Below are positions 7,923 to 14,621 of a stretch of DNA of 14,621 nucleotides, in pieces. A program made the position numbers and the translations under genes. How positions within the stretch are numbered: the stretch's first letter is position 1; each line of letters begins with the position of its first letter. Source of the DNA: Desulfoplanes sp. (lineage in GTDB: Bacteria > Desulfobacterota > Desulfovibrionia > Desulfovibrionales > Desulfomicrobiaceae); the NCBI GenBank assembly GCA_028708105.1, contig JAQVZR010000014.1, forward strand, positions 1-14,621, in the 5' to 3' direction. A model generated the notes under the pieces. The model saw only the letters and a list, made by a program, of their open reading frames with translations, ran no database searches and was not told where the DNA came from.

Positions 7923-8121
7923 TAAACCAAACCACGTTTGAGGGATTGAGTTTTTTTCACCGCGAAGAACGCTAAGGAACGCGAAGAAAAGCAACAAAAC
8001 AAAGCTCAATCTATCCCAGATTCTTCACCCTTCGCGTTCCTTCGTGCCCTTCGCGGTGAAAAAAGAATTGAACAGTGATAACCTGTTCGAAAACTATGGG
8101 TCTGAAACTGGGTTTGGTTTA
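7923..8121. repeat. 199-bp segment with 11-bp inverted ends enclosing a long imperfect hairpin
   Basis: TAAACCAAACC at 7923-7933 is the exact reverse complement of GGTTTGGTTTA at 8111-8121. Between them, 7951-7985 and 8031-8065 are 35-nt inverted arms, identical at about 31 of 35 positions. They contain TTTTTTCACCGCGAAG at the outer end and AAGGAACGCGAA at the inner end, with a 45-nt loop. Tandem CGCGAAG/AACGC units of this kind are widespread intergenic repeats in environmental proteobacteria. The outer edge is an A-tract, not a T-tract, when the hairpin is transcribed from either strand, so this is not an intrinsic terminator. The right 11-bp end includes the stop codon of the lipoprotein gene. 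Confidence 0.6.
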
Positions 8122-8505
8122 GATGTATTGATGGATGGCATTTTGTATGCGTTCAGAAGCCATCTGGTCGCCGAGAAGTCCTACCCGGACAGAAATCGAG
8201 GATCTGACGGTATTTTCTGCGCTGATCCATATCCAGAAAGGCCGGTCACCATCCTTGCCGGAGATGGATGCTTCGGTTAAATTTTTAGATTTTTTTTCTA
8301 TGATCAGACCCAGATCTTTGCAGGCCTTGATACTCGCCTCATAGGCATGGTCGACAGTGGAATTGCGGGTAACTGTTAATTTGCCTTCAAAATAATTGTA
8401 GGTTGCAGCTACTCCAGCTCCTCCGGCGACCACGGCTGCACAGCCATAAAGGGTGGAGCACAAAAGCAGTATGATAAAAAAATGGAACAGGCTGTTGGTT
8501 TTCAT
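8119..8505 (-). CDS. Small lipoprotein, DUF3568 type
   Basis: A 128-residue protein with a lipoprotein signal peptide: short basic start (MKTNSLFHFF), hydrophobic core (IILLLCSTL) and lipobox LYGC with the lipidated Cys at residue 22. The mature part begins with a Gly/Ala-rich stretch (AAVVAGGAGVAATYNYFEGKL) and continues with a domain about 100 residues long resembling DUF3568, of unknown function. It is probably anchored in the outer or inner membrane facing the periplasm. I chose the ATG at 8505, not an upstream in-frame ATG at 8574, because of the AAGGAGG ribosome binding site and the intact signal peptide. It follows recJ by 34 nt on the same strand and may share its transcript. Confidence 0.85.
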   Translation of the reverse strand: MKTNSLFHFFIILLLCSTLYGCAAVVAGGAGVAATYNYFEGKLTVTRNSTVDHAYEASIKACKDLGLIIEKKSKNLTEASISGKDGDRPFWIWISAENTVRSSISVRVGLLGDQMASERIQNAIHQYI

Positions 8506-8511
8506 ACACAA

Positions 8512-8523
8512 TTCCTCCTTAAG
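8512..8523 (-). promoter_or_regulatory. Strong ribosome binding site of the lipoprotein gene
   Basis: On the minus strand CTTAAGGAGGAA precedes the ATG at 8505 by a short spacer. The near-perfect AAGGAGG match to the anti-Shine-Dalgarno sequence fixes the start of the lipoprotein and rules out the longer reading frame that overlaps the recJ 3' end. Confidence 0.85.
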
Positions 8524-8539
8524 GATTGTCTGGGAATAG

Positions 8540-10243
8540 TCATGCTGGAAAAATTTCCTGGATGGTGAGCTCAATACTCACGAGACCTCTATAAAGAGTT
8601 ATCTTGGGTGTAAAGGCTACCCGAAGAGTGCTTCCTCGCAATGCATGGTCCCGGTAGCGCTCTGCTTGTCGCCACGCCAGCGCGCGTAGGGTGATGTTCG
8701 TGTTGCTGTCTTTAAGGTCCAGGGCCAGATGCTTGTCCTGGCCAAAGATTTTTTCCTTGGTCACCGTGACAGGCGGAGACAAAAAAACAGGTCGTGGGCA
8801 GCCTGGGCCAAAGGGTTGAAGATAGTCAAGTTCGGTTAAAAGTGTTGGGGTGATGTTTTTGAATTCCAATTCTGCATCCAGGAGCAGAGGGGCTTGCTCA
8901 AGGAGACTCTGGCCGTATTGTCGTTTGATAACCGCCGCAAAACGGTCCTGAAAGGCTACGAGATTTTCTGGCTCAAGGGATACTCCTGCCGCCATGGGAT
9001 GCCCACCAAAACCAAGCAGAAGATCGGCACATTCCTTCAGGCAATTATACAGATGCACGCCTGGAAGACTGCGTCCTGAGCCTTTGAGTATTTCGCCATG
9101 CTGGGTCAGCAAAACGGTCGGCCTATGCCGCTGCTCCACGATACGCGAAGCAGCGATGCCAATGACGCCCTGGTGCCAATGGGGATTGAAAAGAACCAGT
9201 CCCGCCAGGTGTTCCATGTTTTGACTTTGATCAATAGCCTGGGTAACGATGGCCTGTTCTATGGTTTTGCGTTCGCTGTTGAGTCGATTTATTTTGTTTG
9301 CCAGCCGGGTAGCAACGATCTGGTCCTGTTCCATGATCATATCCAGGGCCAGGGTTGCGGTGGACAGCCTGCCCGCTGCATTGATCCGCGGGGCCAGGCT
9401 GAAACCCACTATGCCGGAGCCGATAGCAGCGTCCGGTTCCAGGGAACATGCTTTCTTGAGGGCTTGTAGCCCGGTTCTGCGGCTGTCCTTGAGAACAAGG
9501 AGACCATTTTTAACCAACGTACGGTTCTCGCCGGTCAGAGGAACGACGTCAGCAATGGTGCCCAAGGCGACCAGATCAAGAAGCGTGCGGATATCAAGGG
9601 GCGGCCCTGGAAGTTTATGATTCAGGGCTGCCATCAGCAGAAAGGCTACTCCGACTCCGGCCAGATCGGGACAGGGACATGGTGAGATTTTGGGGTTCAC
9701 AATGGCGTCTGCAAGGGGAAGCTCAGGCCCTGGCAGATGATGATCGGTCAGGATAACCGTCATGCCCTGTTCTTTGGCATAGGCAATGTTCTCAATATCG
9801 GAAATACCGCAGTCCACAGTGAGTAGCACGTTAACCCCTTGTCGGGCAAGGCTGCTGATTTCATCCCGATCAAGTCCGTAGCCGTGTTCAAATCGAGAAG
9901 GAATCAATGCCTTGATCGGTACTTTTTTGCAGGCAAAAAAATCAAGAACCACCGCTGTCGCTGTGACCCCGTCCACGTCATAATCTCCCCAGACTGTGAT
10001 TCTTTTTTTTTGGGCGATATTTGTTGCCAAAAGCTCGGCAGCGTCAAGAAGGCCCGGCCAGGCTTCAAGGGGGGACAGATAGCGCAGTCCCGGGTTGAGA
10101 AATTTATCAATATGTTCGGGATCTCGCACTCCGCGCTGGTACAGCAGGGACGTGGTGGTCATCGTCAGCCCGCTCTGTTCTGCAATGCGGCGGATACGAT
10201 CCGTATTGTCAGGCTGATCGCGAAGTTTCCAGTTCGTTTGCAT
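8540..10243 (-). CDS. recJ: Single-stranded-DNA-specific 5'-3' exonuclease RecJ
   Basis: A 567-residue protein, close to the usual 560-580 residues. RecJ degrades single-stranded DNA 5' to 3' in RecF-pathway recombination, mismatch repair and base excision repair. The DHH phosphoesterase core is clear: VWGDYDVDGVTATAV (84-98), LLTVDCGISD (140-149), LTDHHLPGP (165-173, the DHH motif), LAGVGVAF (194-201) and VALGTIADVVPL (225-236). The DHHA1 part has GSGRS and FGGHPMAAG near residues 400-440. The C-terminal OB-like domain ends IELTIQEIFPA. The catalytic metal ligands appear intact. The start at 10243 is the first ATG in frame; its ribosome binding site is weak. A decayed gene lies just upstream. 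Confidence 0.97.
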   Translation of the reverse strand: MQTNWKLRDQPDNTDRIRRIAEQSGLTMTTTSLLYQRGVRDPEHIDKFLNPGLRYLSPLEAWPGLLDAAELLATNIAQKKRITVWGDYDVDGVTATAVVLDFFACKKVPIKALIPSRFEHGYGLDRDEISSLARQGVNVLLTVDCGISDIENIAYAKEQGMTVILTDHHLPGPELPLADAIVNPKISPCPCPDLAGVGVAFLLMAALNHKLPGPPLDIRTLLDLVALGTIADVVPLTGENRTLVKNGLLVLKDSRRTGLQALKKACSLEPDAAIGSGIVGFSLAPRINAAGRLSTATLALDMIMEQDQIVATRLANKINRLNSERKTIEQAIVTQAIDQSQNMEHLAGLVLFNPHWHQGVIGIAASRIVEQRHRPTVLLTQHGEILKGSGRSLPGVHLYNCLKECADLLLGFGGHPMAAGVSLEPENLVAFQDRFAAVIKRQYGQSLLEQAPLLLDAELEFKNITPTLLTELDYLQPFGPGCPRPVFLSPPVTVTKEKIFGQDKHLALDLKDSNTNITLRALAWRQAERYRDHALRGSTLRVAFTPKITLYRGLVSIELTIQEIFPA

Positions 10244-10346
10244 ACGGAGTCATTGCCTCTATAAAATCAGTTATACGTCAGGGATCAGGGTGCTACCCGT
10301 ACGATTTCGTGAAAACTTGAAAGAATGTCTGACGCATTCAATAATA

Positions 10347-10730
10347 TTATGGGCATTTTTTTTCTTGGGAGCATACATGGTGTGTGAAGAGCATGTGGGA
10401 TACGGCCAGACACCGGTCGGTATGTTTTTGGGTATCGTAAAAATGCCCCGGCTTGTTGCCTATGGTCGTATAGGATTCTGGTTCAGGTGCAACCTTATCC
10501 AGGAATGCATCTTTGGGGAAAGATTGTTTAGGGTCTGAGGGAACGTAATTGACGTTCAAGATTTGGACTTCTCCAATGTCATCGTCGTTTTCTGACGCAA
10601 ACCAATAGGCCTTTTGCAACATTTTACGAGTAGTTGTGCCGGCGCCAACTTTCTTCAGACTTTGACGGGGAAAAATACCTTTGATTTTTTCTCATTGTTC
10701 GGAATGGGTAGGGGGAACATTTGGCTGCAT
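10347..10730 (-). pseudogene. Broken gene: 5' remnant of a TPR-type protein with an in-frame TGA
   Basis: Read from the ATG at 10730 (2 nt after the pyrF stop, with a GGAG ribosome binding site inside the pyrF end), the frame gives MQPNVPPTHSEQ, then TGA at 10692-10694. It stays open as EKIKGIFPRQSLKKVGAGTT and TRKMLQKAYWFASE, on to about EVQILNVNYVPSDPKQSFPK, AFLDKVAPEPES and a TAA at 10347. From memory, the segment through PEPE resembles the N-terminus of a TPR-repeat protein of Desulfovibrionales, in which a longer TPR region follows. Here no TPR region is seen in any frame, and the last 35 residues or so look unrelated. The likely history is a nonsense mutation (a TGG Trp codon would fit position 13) plus 3' deletion. 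A short, newly diverged gene starting at the ATG at 10622 is the alternative. The 10244-10346 stretch holds nothing recognisable. Confidence 0.65.
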
Positions 10731-10732
10731 GA

Positions 10733-11434
10733 TTACTTCTCCAGTGCTTGCAGATACGCATGGGCCGTGGCTAATGGATCATTTGCCATTGTGATCGGTC
10801 TGCCAACCACCAGAAAATTACTCCCCGATGTAATGGCTTGGGCTGGAGTGGTGACCCTCTTTTGGTCATCTTTTATCTGGGTCATACGGATGCCTGGTGT
10901 TACAATCATGAATGGAAGCGGACACTGCCGGCGGATCATGCCTGCTTCCTGACCTGAGCAAACGACGCCGTCCAGTGACCATTTCTGGCCCCGAATACTC
11001 ATATTTTCAACAATGGAAGGGACGTCTGCAGAGTTTCTTAGTGGGAATGTACCCTTAAGATCCTTAATGTTCATACTGGTGAGCACTGTTACCCCTATAA
11101 GCAGTGGGGCAGGACCGATATTCTTTTGCTGGATTCCTTCGCGGGCGGCAGTGATCATATCTTTGCCCCCGGCGATATGTACTGTAAGCATGTCAGCTCC
11201 AATCCTGGTGGCTGAAGCTACTGCTCCCCGGACAGTGTTGGGAATATCCAGAAATTTGAGGTCCAGGAAAACATTGAATCCCAGATCTTTCATTGTTTGT
11301 ACGATTGCCGGTCCGCTCTGGCAAAAAAGTTCCAGACCAATCTTGATCCATCGGATCTGTCCGGAAAGGTGCCGGGCCATGGCGATCGCCTGATCAGGGG
11401 AAGGAAAATCAAGAGCAACGATAAGTTCTTTCAT
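10733..11434 (-). CDS. pyrF: Orotidine 5'-phosphate decarboxylase
   Basis: A 233-residue protein, typical of bacterial group I enzymes. It converts OMP to UMP, the last step of de novo pyrimidine synthesis. It opens MKELIVALDFPSPDQA with the substrate-binding Asp9. Lys31 lies in WIKIGLELF, and the catalytic array DLKFLDIPNTV (residues 58-68, with Asp58, Lys60 and Asp63) is intact. The C-terminal VTPGIR and VVGRPIT motifs close the phosphate-binding loop of the TIM barrel. It follows gmk by 105 nt on the same strand; that gap holds no gene and no clear terminator. Its 3' end carries the ribosome binding site of the broken gene downstream. Confidence 0.97.
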   Translation of the reverse strand: MKELIVALDFPSPDQAIAMARHLSGQIRWIKIGLELFCQSGPAIVQTMKDLGFNVFLDLKFLDIPNTVRGAVASATRIGADMLTVHIAGGKDMITAAREGIQQKNIGPAPLLIGVTVLTSMNIKDLKGTFPLRNSADVPSIVENMSIRGQKWSLDGVVCSGQEAGMIRRQCPLPFMIVTPGIRMTQIKDDQKRVTTPAQAITSGSNFLVVGRPITMANDPLATAHAYLQALEK

Positions 11435-11539
11435 TAGTCGTAGGTTATATGTTTTTCAAAAGGATTCCAAAATAAAAACGCATCTTGTCGCCGGGAAGCC
11501 TGTGCGCGCGGCATTGTGCTCGGGGCTCGTTGACGGGCG

Positions 11540-12163
11540 CTAACGTCCCCACATTTTGAGCAGCGAATTTTTAAACCCGGGATACTGGATTGCGCGGTTT
11601 TTTGCAGCCTGGTAGATGGAGCTCAACTCTTTATAGGCTGTTTCGAGAACATCGTTGATAATCCAGAAGTCGAACATGTCACATTGCTGTATTTCCTGAT
11701 AGGCATTGTCCATACGCTGGGAGATGACTGCTTCTGTTTCTGTATCACGGGCGTACAGGCGCTGTTGTAACGTTGCAAAGGAAGGGGGGAATACAAAGAC
11801 AAAACAGCCTTGGGGCAGAGACTTTTTTATCTGGCGAGCCCCCTGCACGTCGATATCAAAAATGATATCCTTACCTGCATTGAGAAGATCCTTTGTGACT
11901 TGTAAAGGGGTTCCGTAGAAATTGCCGTGTACCTTGGCCCATTCGGCAAAAAAGTGCTGGTCGCGCAGGCGCAGGAATTCATTTGTATCCACAAAATGAT
12001 AATCCTTACCATTGATTTCGCCAGACCTGGGAGGCCTCGTTGTGCAGGAAACAGAAAAAGCGAACGCAGGAAATTCCTGGTGCAATCTGGCGATGAGCGT
12101 GCTTTTTCCGGTTCCTGACGGGGCGCTGATCACTAAGGGAACCCCGGTTCTTTTAATCTTCAT
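11540..12163 (-). CDS. gmk: Guanylate kinase
   Basis: A 207-residue enzyme that phosphorylates GMP to GDP with ATP. The P-loop is [10 protein letters not shown] (residues 13-22). The GMP-binding segment [20 protein letters not shown] follows (39-58), then [13 protein letters not shown] and [12 protein letters not shown], all typical of Gmk. The reading frame can be extended to an ATG at 12226, but I chose 12163: a GAGG ribosome binding site lies 6 nt upstream and the length then equals that of the E. coli protein. This start lies inside the 3' end of the RemA-like gene, an 11-nt overlap that implies translational coupling. Confidence 0.96.
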   Translation of the reverse strand: MKIKRTGVPLVISAPSGTGKSTLIARLHQEFPAFAFSVSCTTRPPRSGEINGKDYHFVDTNEFLRLRDQHFFAEWAKVHGNFYGTPLQVTKDLLNAGKDIIFDIDVQGARQIKKSLPQGCFVFVFPPSFATLQQRLYARDTETEAVISQRMDNAYQEIQQCDMFDFWIINDVLETAYKELSSIYQAAKNRAIQYPGFKNSLLKMWGR

Positions 12164-12416
12164 GGCCATCCTCATTGGCATCAAAGCGTTGGGCGATAGT
12201 TTCTGCCTGGATGGCGGAAAGGACACAATGGTTGGAATCGGTGATAATAATGGATCTGGTCTTGCGGCCCTGGGTGGCGTCGATGAGCCGTCCGTCCTTG
12301 CGGGAATCCTCGCGGAGTCTGCGCATGGGGGAAGAGGTCGGATTGACGATGGCTATGATCCGGGAAATGACCACAAAATTTCCAAACCCGATATTTAAGA
12401 GTTGTTGGCGTTTCAT
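12153..12416 (-). CDS. RemA-like DNA-binding protein (DUF370)
   Basis: An 87-residue protein of the DUF370/RemA family. The core [29 protein letters not shown], then [38 protein letters not shown], matches the family along its whole length. In Bacillus subtilis RemA is a ring-forming DNA-binding activator of biofilm matrix and osmoprotection genes. In proteobacteria the paralogue next to gmk has no established role. The basic RRLRED and GRKTR segments correspond to the DNA-contacting region. It overlaps gmk by 11 nt and is separated from yicC by a 100-nt leader with two predicted stem-loops. Confidence 0.9.
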   Translation of the reverse strand: MKRQQLLNIGFGNFVVISRIIAIVNPTSSPMRRLREDSRKDGRLIDATQGRKTRSIIITDSNHCVLSAIQAETIAQRFDANEDGHED

Positions 12417-12435
12417 TGTGTGTTATCCCTTGCTG

Positions 12436-12485
12436 GCCGGTCGCTTTTGGCGATCGGCAACAATAGTACGTTCGATCGCATTGTT
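12436..12485 (-). promoter_or_regulatory. Two adjacent stem-loops in the leader of the RemA-like gene
   Basis: The first is GCCGGTCGC (12436-12444) facing GCGATCGGC (12450-12458), with a single non-Watson-Crick position, around a 5-nt loop. The second is AACAAT (12459-12464) facing ATTGTT (12480-12485). The loop of the second contains the palindrome CGATCG, which also occurs in the right arm of the first. They lie in the 100 nt between the yicC stop and the RemA-like start, 20 nt upstream of that ATG. They could be an operator, an mRNA-processing site or an attenuator. No poly-T follows on the minus strand. Confidence 0.35.
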
Positions 12486-12516
12486 TTCAAAGGGGCTAAT
12501 GCCAAACAAAGGTCTG

Positions 12517-13398
12517 TTATTCCAGGTTTTGGATTTGTTCCCGGCATTTTTCCAGTTCTGTCTTGAAGGCAACGGTGTGGGAACCGATCTCGTGGTTTTG
12601 GATTTTGTTCCCACAGGTGTTTATCTCTCGGAAGCATTCCTGTATCAGAAAATCAAGTTTACGTCCCATTTCTCCACCTTTAGCAAGGACGCCGTCGATC
12701 GCCTTGAGATGAGCCTTGAGTCTGGTCAATTCTTCAGAAACATCTAGTTTATCTGAAAGGATAGCCAGTTCCAGGAGCATTCTGGAATCATCGATGGGAA
12801 CCTGTACCTGCTCCAGAATCTGGCGAACCCGTTCTTTTATGATCGTAAATCTGTCCTGAACGATATTTTCTGAAAGCGCATCTATTTTTGCCAGGATAGT
12901 TTTTAATGTACCGATACGTGTGCTCAGGTCGTGAAACAGCGCTGCACCTTCCTGGGTTCTGCTCCTGTTCCAGTCTTCGAGGGCACCTGCCAGACCCTTT
13001 TGGATGTCCGAGGTAAAGCATGGGTTTATGTCTTTTTTTGTTTCTTTCCATAGGGACGGAATGGATAAAAAGGCATTGTAATCGGGCTCAAATGTATGCC
13101 CGCGTGATTCGGCTACCTGAGAAAGTTTCTGAAGCATGGAATCGACCATGGTCCTGTCGAGTTCCAATCCCAAGAGGTCTGGATTGGTTATCTGGATCCG
13201 TAGAAATATTTCGACCCGACCTCGCTGGGCATAAGATCGGATCAGTTTTTCCCATTCGGCGACAGAACCATACATTGTCTGGGGAATTTTCCATTTCAGA
13301 TCAAGAAATTTACCATTTACACTTTTAATTTCCCAGGCAATTGTCCAATCGTCGGCCTGAGTGAGAGATGAACCGTATCCGGTCATGCTTTTAGGCAT
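12517..13398 (-). CDS. yicC: YicC/YloC-family endoribonuclease
   Basis: A 293-residue protein with the YicC N-terminus MPKSMTGYGSS, followed by WEIKSVNGKFLDLKWKIP, and the DUF1732-type C-terminus (KLDFLIQECFREINTCGNKI, then KTELEKCREQIQNLE). E. coli YicC is a ring-shaped endoribonuclease reported to act in small-RNA turnover. The length equals the usual 287-295 residues. It overlaps the end of the DUF4416 gene by 8 nt, so translation is likely coupled. Proximity to gmk and a RemA-like gene is common in bacteria. Confidence 0.93.
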   Translation of the reverse strand: MPKSMTGYGSSLTQADDWTIAWEIKSVNGKFLDLKWKIPQTMYGSVAEWEKLIRSYAQRGRVEIFLRIQITNPDLLGLELDRTMVDSMLQKLSQVAESRGHTFEPDYNAFLSIPSLWKETKKDINPCFTSDIQKGLAGALEDWNRSRTQEGAALFHDLSTRIGTLKTILAKIDALSENIVQDRFTIIKERVRQILEQVQVPIDDSRMLLELAILSDKLDVSEELTRLKAHLKAIDGVLAKGGEMGRKLDFLIQECFREINTCGNKIQNHEIGSHTVAFKTELEKCREQIQNLE

Positions 13399-13954
13399 TT
13401 TTGTATGTTTCCTTTGCTTGCGTTGCAGCGTGGAGCTGGTTTTTGTATTGGGTTCTAAGGTTGTTCAGATGGGCCTTGATCTCCGGTGTTGCATAATCAG
13501 GAAAGGTCCAGGGGAGATCGGTCCATTGTCCGTGTTGAAAGATAAGTGTCAGATCGGCCCATATTCCCTGATCCAGATAGATCCGATGGGTAAAATTTTT
13601 CCCGGTAGCCAGTACCAGACGTTCCAGTGTTATGTAGCCAGGGTCAAGATTGAACAGCCTGTGTGCTTTTTTGTCTGCCCATTGTTGTTCCAGGCTGTTT
13701 GTCCACATCTTGATCAATGCCAGTTCCTGCATGGGAAGAAGGCGTTCAAATCCTACTATCCGCCGGGTGATGGGGGTGCCTAGCTCCACATCGTAATAAT
13801 GGGTCTGGATGAAGGGAATGTGCTCAGAGAGATAATCAATGCCTGAGAGCTTGTTTTCCAGATCGGATCGTAACTGTGGCCAGAAGAGATCCCACTGAGA
13901 ACTCAATATGGACAGGACTGCTTTTGCCGGTGCGGGAACGTAGGGAGTGCTCAT
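13391..13954 (-). CDS. DUF4416 family protein
   Basis: A 187-residue protein matching the pattern I associate with DUF4416, a family of unknown function found mainly in delta-proteobacteria and other anaerobes. Recognisable segments are HIPFIQTHYYDVELG (residues about 45-59), RRIVGFERLLPMQELALIK, RLFNLDPGYITLERLVLATGKN near residues 98-119, and HRIYLDQGIWADLTLIF. The conserved NLDPGY and Arg/His/Tyr-rich segments suggest a soluble enzyme or nucleotide/RNA-binding protein, but this is only inference. No signal peptide or membrane segment is present. It begins 1 nt after the mtaB stop and overlaps yicC by 8 nt, so the three are probably cotranslated. Confidence 0.85.
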   Translation of the reverse strand: MSTPYVPAPAKAVLSILSSQWDLFWPQLRSDLENKLSGIDYLSEHIPFIQTHYYDVELGTPITRRIVGFERLLPMQELALIKMWTNSLEQQWADKKAHRLFNLDPGYITLERLVLATGKNFTHRIYLDQGIWADLTLIFQHGQWTDLPWTFPDYATPEIKAHLNNLRTQYKNQLHAATQAKETYKNA

Positions 13955-13955
13955 G

Positions 13956-14621
13956 TCAAGGTTGCTCTGGATGTATAGTTTTTGGCGATGTTACAAAAAG
14001 TTGCATGTCACTGTGCCCCGTAGGGATAACCTGCTGGATCGTATGAAGATTGGGAAGATCATGGTCAGAATCTGTACGGATGCATTGAACGTAAAATTCA
14101 TTCATTCCCTTGATTTGATTTTCAAAGATGACATGCAGTACGGGCTGTTTTGTCAGGGTGTCCAGAAAAGCATTTTTTTTATGGTGCACAATGGTACGTA
14201 GTATGCCGGCCCGGTCTCGGCGTTCTTTCCGTTCAACCTGATCGGGGAAGATCGTTGCGGCGGTTCCCGGTCGGTTTGAATAGGGAAAAATATGAGCATA
14301 GGTCAGGGGAAGAGACTGTACGCAGCGGACGGTCTCTTGAAAGTATTCCCGTGTTTCTCCTGGAAATCCGGTGATGATATCCGCACCCAAAGCAAATACG
14401 GGCCAAATGGAGCGTAACTGCCTGACAAAGTGTGCAACCATTGCCGGAGTATAGTGGCCTCTGCCCATGCGTCGAAGGACTGCAGGGCAGCCGCTTTGCA
14501 GGGAAACATGCAGGTGGGGGCACACCAGGGAGCTGCTTTTAAGGGTTTCAAGCCCTTTGTCTGTCAGTTCTGAGGGTGCAAGGGAACTGAGCCGGATGCG
14601 AGCCTTTCCGCACCACTGGTC
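13956..14621 (-). CDS. mtaB: tRNA t6A methylthiotransferase MtaB, C-terminal part (partial)
   Basis: The open frame continues past the window edge; the visible 221 residues are the C-terminal half. RIRLSSLAPSELTDKGLE is followed by CPHLHVSLQSGCPAVLRRMGRGHY, the radical-SAM methylthiotransferase signature in the MtaB form (SLQSGC). Then come ALGADIITGFPGET and YSNRPGTAA, and a C-terminal TRAM-like region. MtaB adds a methylthio group to t6A37 of ANN-decoding tRNAs using SAM and two Fe-S clusters; the cluster cysteines lie in the missing N-terminal half. MiaB or RimO are less likely because of the SLQSGC and CPHLH pattern. The stop is 1 nt before the DUF4416 start. Confidence 0.88.
   Translation of the reverse strand, partial: DQWCGKARIRLSSLAPSELTDKGLETLKSSSLVCPHLHVSLQSGCPAVLRRMGRGHYTPAMVAHFVRQLRSIWPVFALGADIITGFPGETREYFQETVRCVQSLPLTYAHIFPYSNRPGTAATIFPDQVERKERRDRAGILRTIVHHKKNAFLDTLTKQPVLHVIFENQIKGMNEFYVQCIRTDSDHDLPNLHTIQQVIPTGHSDMQLFVTSPKTIHPEQP

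Noticed and set aside
7951..8065. The long imperfect hairpin as an intrinsic terminator or CRISPR repeat pair
   Set aside because: Transcription from either strand leaves an A-tract, not a T-tract, after the stem. There are only two arms in inverted orientation, so it is not a direct-repeat array.
8044..8280. A 78-codon plus-strand open frame running from the repeat into the lipoprotein gene
   Set aside because: It is antisense to the well-supported lipoprotein and begins inside the inverted repeat, with no ribosome binding site.
8506..8574. Upstream in-frame ATG at 8574 as the lipoprotein start
   Set aside because: It would place 23 hydrophilic residues before the signal peptide and overlap recJ. 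The AAGGAGG site points to 8505.
10290..10538. An 82-codon plus-strand open frame opposite the broken gene
   Set aside because: It has no ribosome binding site, is low in complexity and overlaps the minus-strand remnant antisense. It has no recognisable family features.
10692..10694. In-frame TGA read as a selenocysteine codon
   Set aside because: It lies at codon 13 of an N-terminal leader with no redox-motif context and no clear SECIS-like hairpin just after it. The gene also looks truncated at its 3' end, so a nonsense mutation is simpler.
11435..11539. A possible regulatory element between gmk and pyrF
   Set aside because: The GC-rich stretch has only 4-bp pairings and no T-tract, so nothing specific can be supported.
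12164..12226. Upstream in-frame ATG at 12226 as the gmk start
   Set aside because: It would add 21 residues overlapping the RemA-like gene. The start at 12163 has a GAGG site and yields the family's normal 207 residues.

Overview
The window looks like a chromosomal segment from a delta-type proteobacterium, most likely a sulfate-reducing member of the Desulfovibrionales (Desulfobacterota). This rests on protein sequence style and on gene neighbourhoods I recognise: the end of the ribosomal protein/alpha operon, a LysR regulator followed by a ferredoxin-ASKHA protein, and an mtaB-DUF4416-yicC-remA-like-gmk-pyrF-recJ cluster. I could not run a taxonomic search.

Left part, plus strand (1-5130): the distal end of the spc operon and the alpha operon, in the order rpsE (3' end only), rpmD, rplO, secY, rpmJ, rpsM, rpsK, rpsD, rpoA, rplQ. 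Spacing is tight, with a 1-nt overlap at rpmD/rplO and an 11-nt overlap at rpoA/rplQ. The run ends at a perfect 19-bp stem terminator (5133-5174). The map and infA genes often found between secY and rpmJ are absent; a 110-nt gap lies there instead.

Centre left, plus strand (5212-7753): a LysR-type regulator, resembling the family annotated as selenium metabolism-associated, then a 515-residue protein with an N-terminal [2Fe-2S] ferredoxin domain and a C-terminal ASKHA ATPase domain. The latter is the architecture of reductive activators of corrinoid proteins (RACo). A terminator follows at 7769-7806.

Convergent junction (7754-8118): this 365-nt stretch has no gene but is dense in symmetric repeats. 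It holds a REP-like GTAG-headed hairpin inside a 104-bp segment with 12-bp inverted ends. Abutting that is a 199-bp segment with 11-bp inverted ends around two 35-nt imperfect inverted arms rich in CGCGAAG. This is the most accessory-looking DNA in the window.

Right part, minus strand (14621 down to 8119): genes in transcription order are mtaB (5' end outside the window), a DUF4416 protein, yicC, a RemA-like DUF370 protein, gmk, pyrF, a broken gene, recJ and a small DUF3568-type lipoprotein. The first genes overlap or nearly touch. The broken gene begins 2 nt after pyrF with a good ribosome binding site, carries an in-frame TGA at codon 13 and loses family resemblance after about 80 codons. 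I read it as the remnant of a TPR-repeat protein gene. Together the minus-strand genes serve tRNA modification, RNA decay, GMP and UMP metabolism and DNA repair.

No tRNA, rRNA, CRISPR array, complete transposon or defence system is visible. Most of the window is ordinary housekeeping sequence. The items worth a second look are the pseudogene, the repeat island, the LysR/RACo-like pair and the two stem-loops upstream of the remA-like gene.
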